Of a stretch of DNA of 64,000 nucleotides, positions 63,851-64,000 are shown piece after piece. How positions within the stretch are numbered: position 1 is the first letter of the stretch; every line of letters starts with the position of its first letter. Location: assembly GCA_023055355.1 (NCBI GenBank), contig JALJCS010000020.1:5315001-5379000 (forward strand). Reading direction: 5' to 3'. This DNA comes from Agelaius tricolor (lineage: Eukaryota > Chordata > Aves > Passeriformes > Icteridae). A program made the position numbers and the translations under genes. The notes below the pieces were generated by a model that saw nothing but the letters and a program-made list of their open reading frames with translations, was not told where the DNA came from and searched no databases.

Positions 63851-64000
63851 GTGTTACAATAAGCACAGAATATGGACTTGAAGCTCCCAAAGGATTGAGT
63901 CTTGCATTGGTAGGAACAACAGAAATTTCACAATAGTCCTTCAAGGGTGTCCACTCTAGAACATTCCTGTGACGTGTGCCAGAGGCTCCCTCAGTGACCC

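Larger units (their letters stand above)
1..64000 (-). other. TTC28: TTC28 locus, partial (both ends outside window)
   Basis: Five exons between 381 and 20197 and a candidate alternative first exon at 52174-52200 belong to one minus-strand gene. Translating across the inferred splice sites gives a continuous frame that matches TTC28 as I know it from mammals, block by block and in order. TTC28 is a protein of roughly 2,480 residues with a long TPR array and a C-terminal CHAT-like domain. It has been reported at the mitotic spindle midzone and midbody. Only the TPR part is in this window. The 3' end is off the left edge. The exons for the canonical N-terminus (before the AYFRQG motif) were not found and probably lie beyond the right edge, so the right boundary of this span is an inference. 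Large introns are normal for this gene. Confidence 0.8.
52926..64000 (-). other. sequence upstream of the CpG island, probably canonical TTC28 intron
   Basis: Mostly unique AT-rich sequence with two short CR1 tips, the AAAAT tract and one GC patch. No TTC28 N-terminal exon, and no exon resembling CHEK2 (the upstream neighbour in human), was recognised. If the canonical first exons lie beyond 64000, this is intron. Otherwise it is intergenic. Confidence 0.55.

Noticed and set aside
20709..64000. TTC28 exons encoding the canonical N-terminus
   Set aside because: I looked for the reverse complement of the NRSAAY, ALDDAIKARLL and NPKWPK coding stretches and saw none. They are assumed to lie beyond the right edge.

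Overview
The window is non-coding-rich vertebrate nuclear DNA, most likely from a songbird (passerine). The only gene I can support is a 5' portion of TTC28 (tetratricopeptide repeat protein 28) on the minus strand. The bird assignment rests on CR1 LINE fragments, a SINE with a tRNA-Ile-like head and a CR1-like tail near 38.5 kb, and two LTR-like segments that resemble passerine endogenous retrovirus LTRs from memory. No database was searched.

Layout in + coordinates, with the gene reading right to left. Five consecutive internal TTC28 exons lie at 20050-20197, 18179-18451, 17044-17174, 4338-4845 and 381-1722. Each has GT/AG borders, and the phases join without a break (0/1, 1/1, 1/0, 0/1, 1/2). 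They encode 799 complete codons plus two bases, made almost entirely of about 40-residue TPR units. The gene leaves the window on the left, so the remaining TPRs and the C-terminal CHAT-type domain known from the family are outside. The exons for the usual N-terminus, about 127 residues ahead of the AYFRQG motif, were not found and probably lie beyond the right edge.

At about 52.0-52.6 kb, inside what should be a large 5' intron, there is a CpG island. On the minus strand it carries a short ATG-initiated reading frame (MMKWQPRKK) ending at a consensus donor (AAG|GTGAGT). It joins in phase to the first TTC28 exon in the window. I read this as an alternative promoter and first exon giving an N-terminally shortened TTC28. 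This is an inference, but RNA-seq could test it directly.

The most unusual structure is a tandem array at 20198-20708, immediately upstream (in transcript sense) of the first exon in the window. Its 57-bp unit contains the 3' splice site of that exon, so a row of decoy acceptors precedes the real one. The two nearest decoys would add 19 or 38 hydrophobic residues in frame. Other notable items are an 18-copy 39/42-bp minisatellite at 43.33-44.04 kb that is open in several frames on both strands, a GC-rich minisatellite beside the CpG island, a pentanucleotide expansion inside an LTR just before its polyadenylation signal, and scattered CR1 fragments. The rest is intronic sequence in which I see no further genes.
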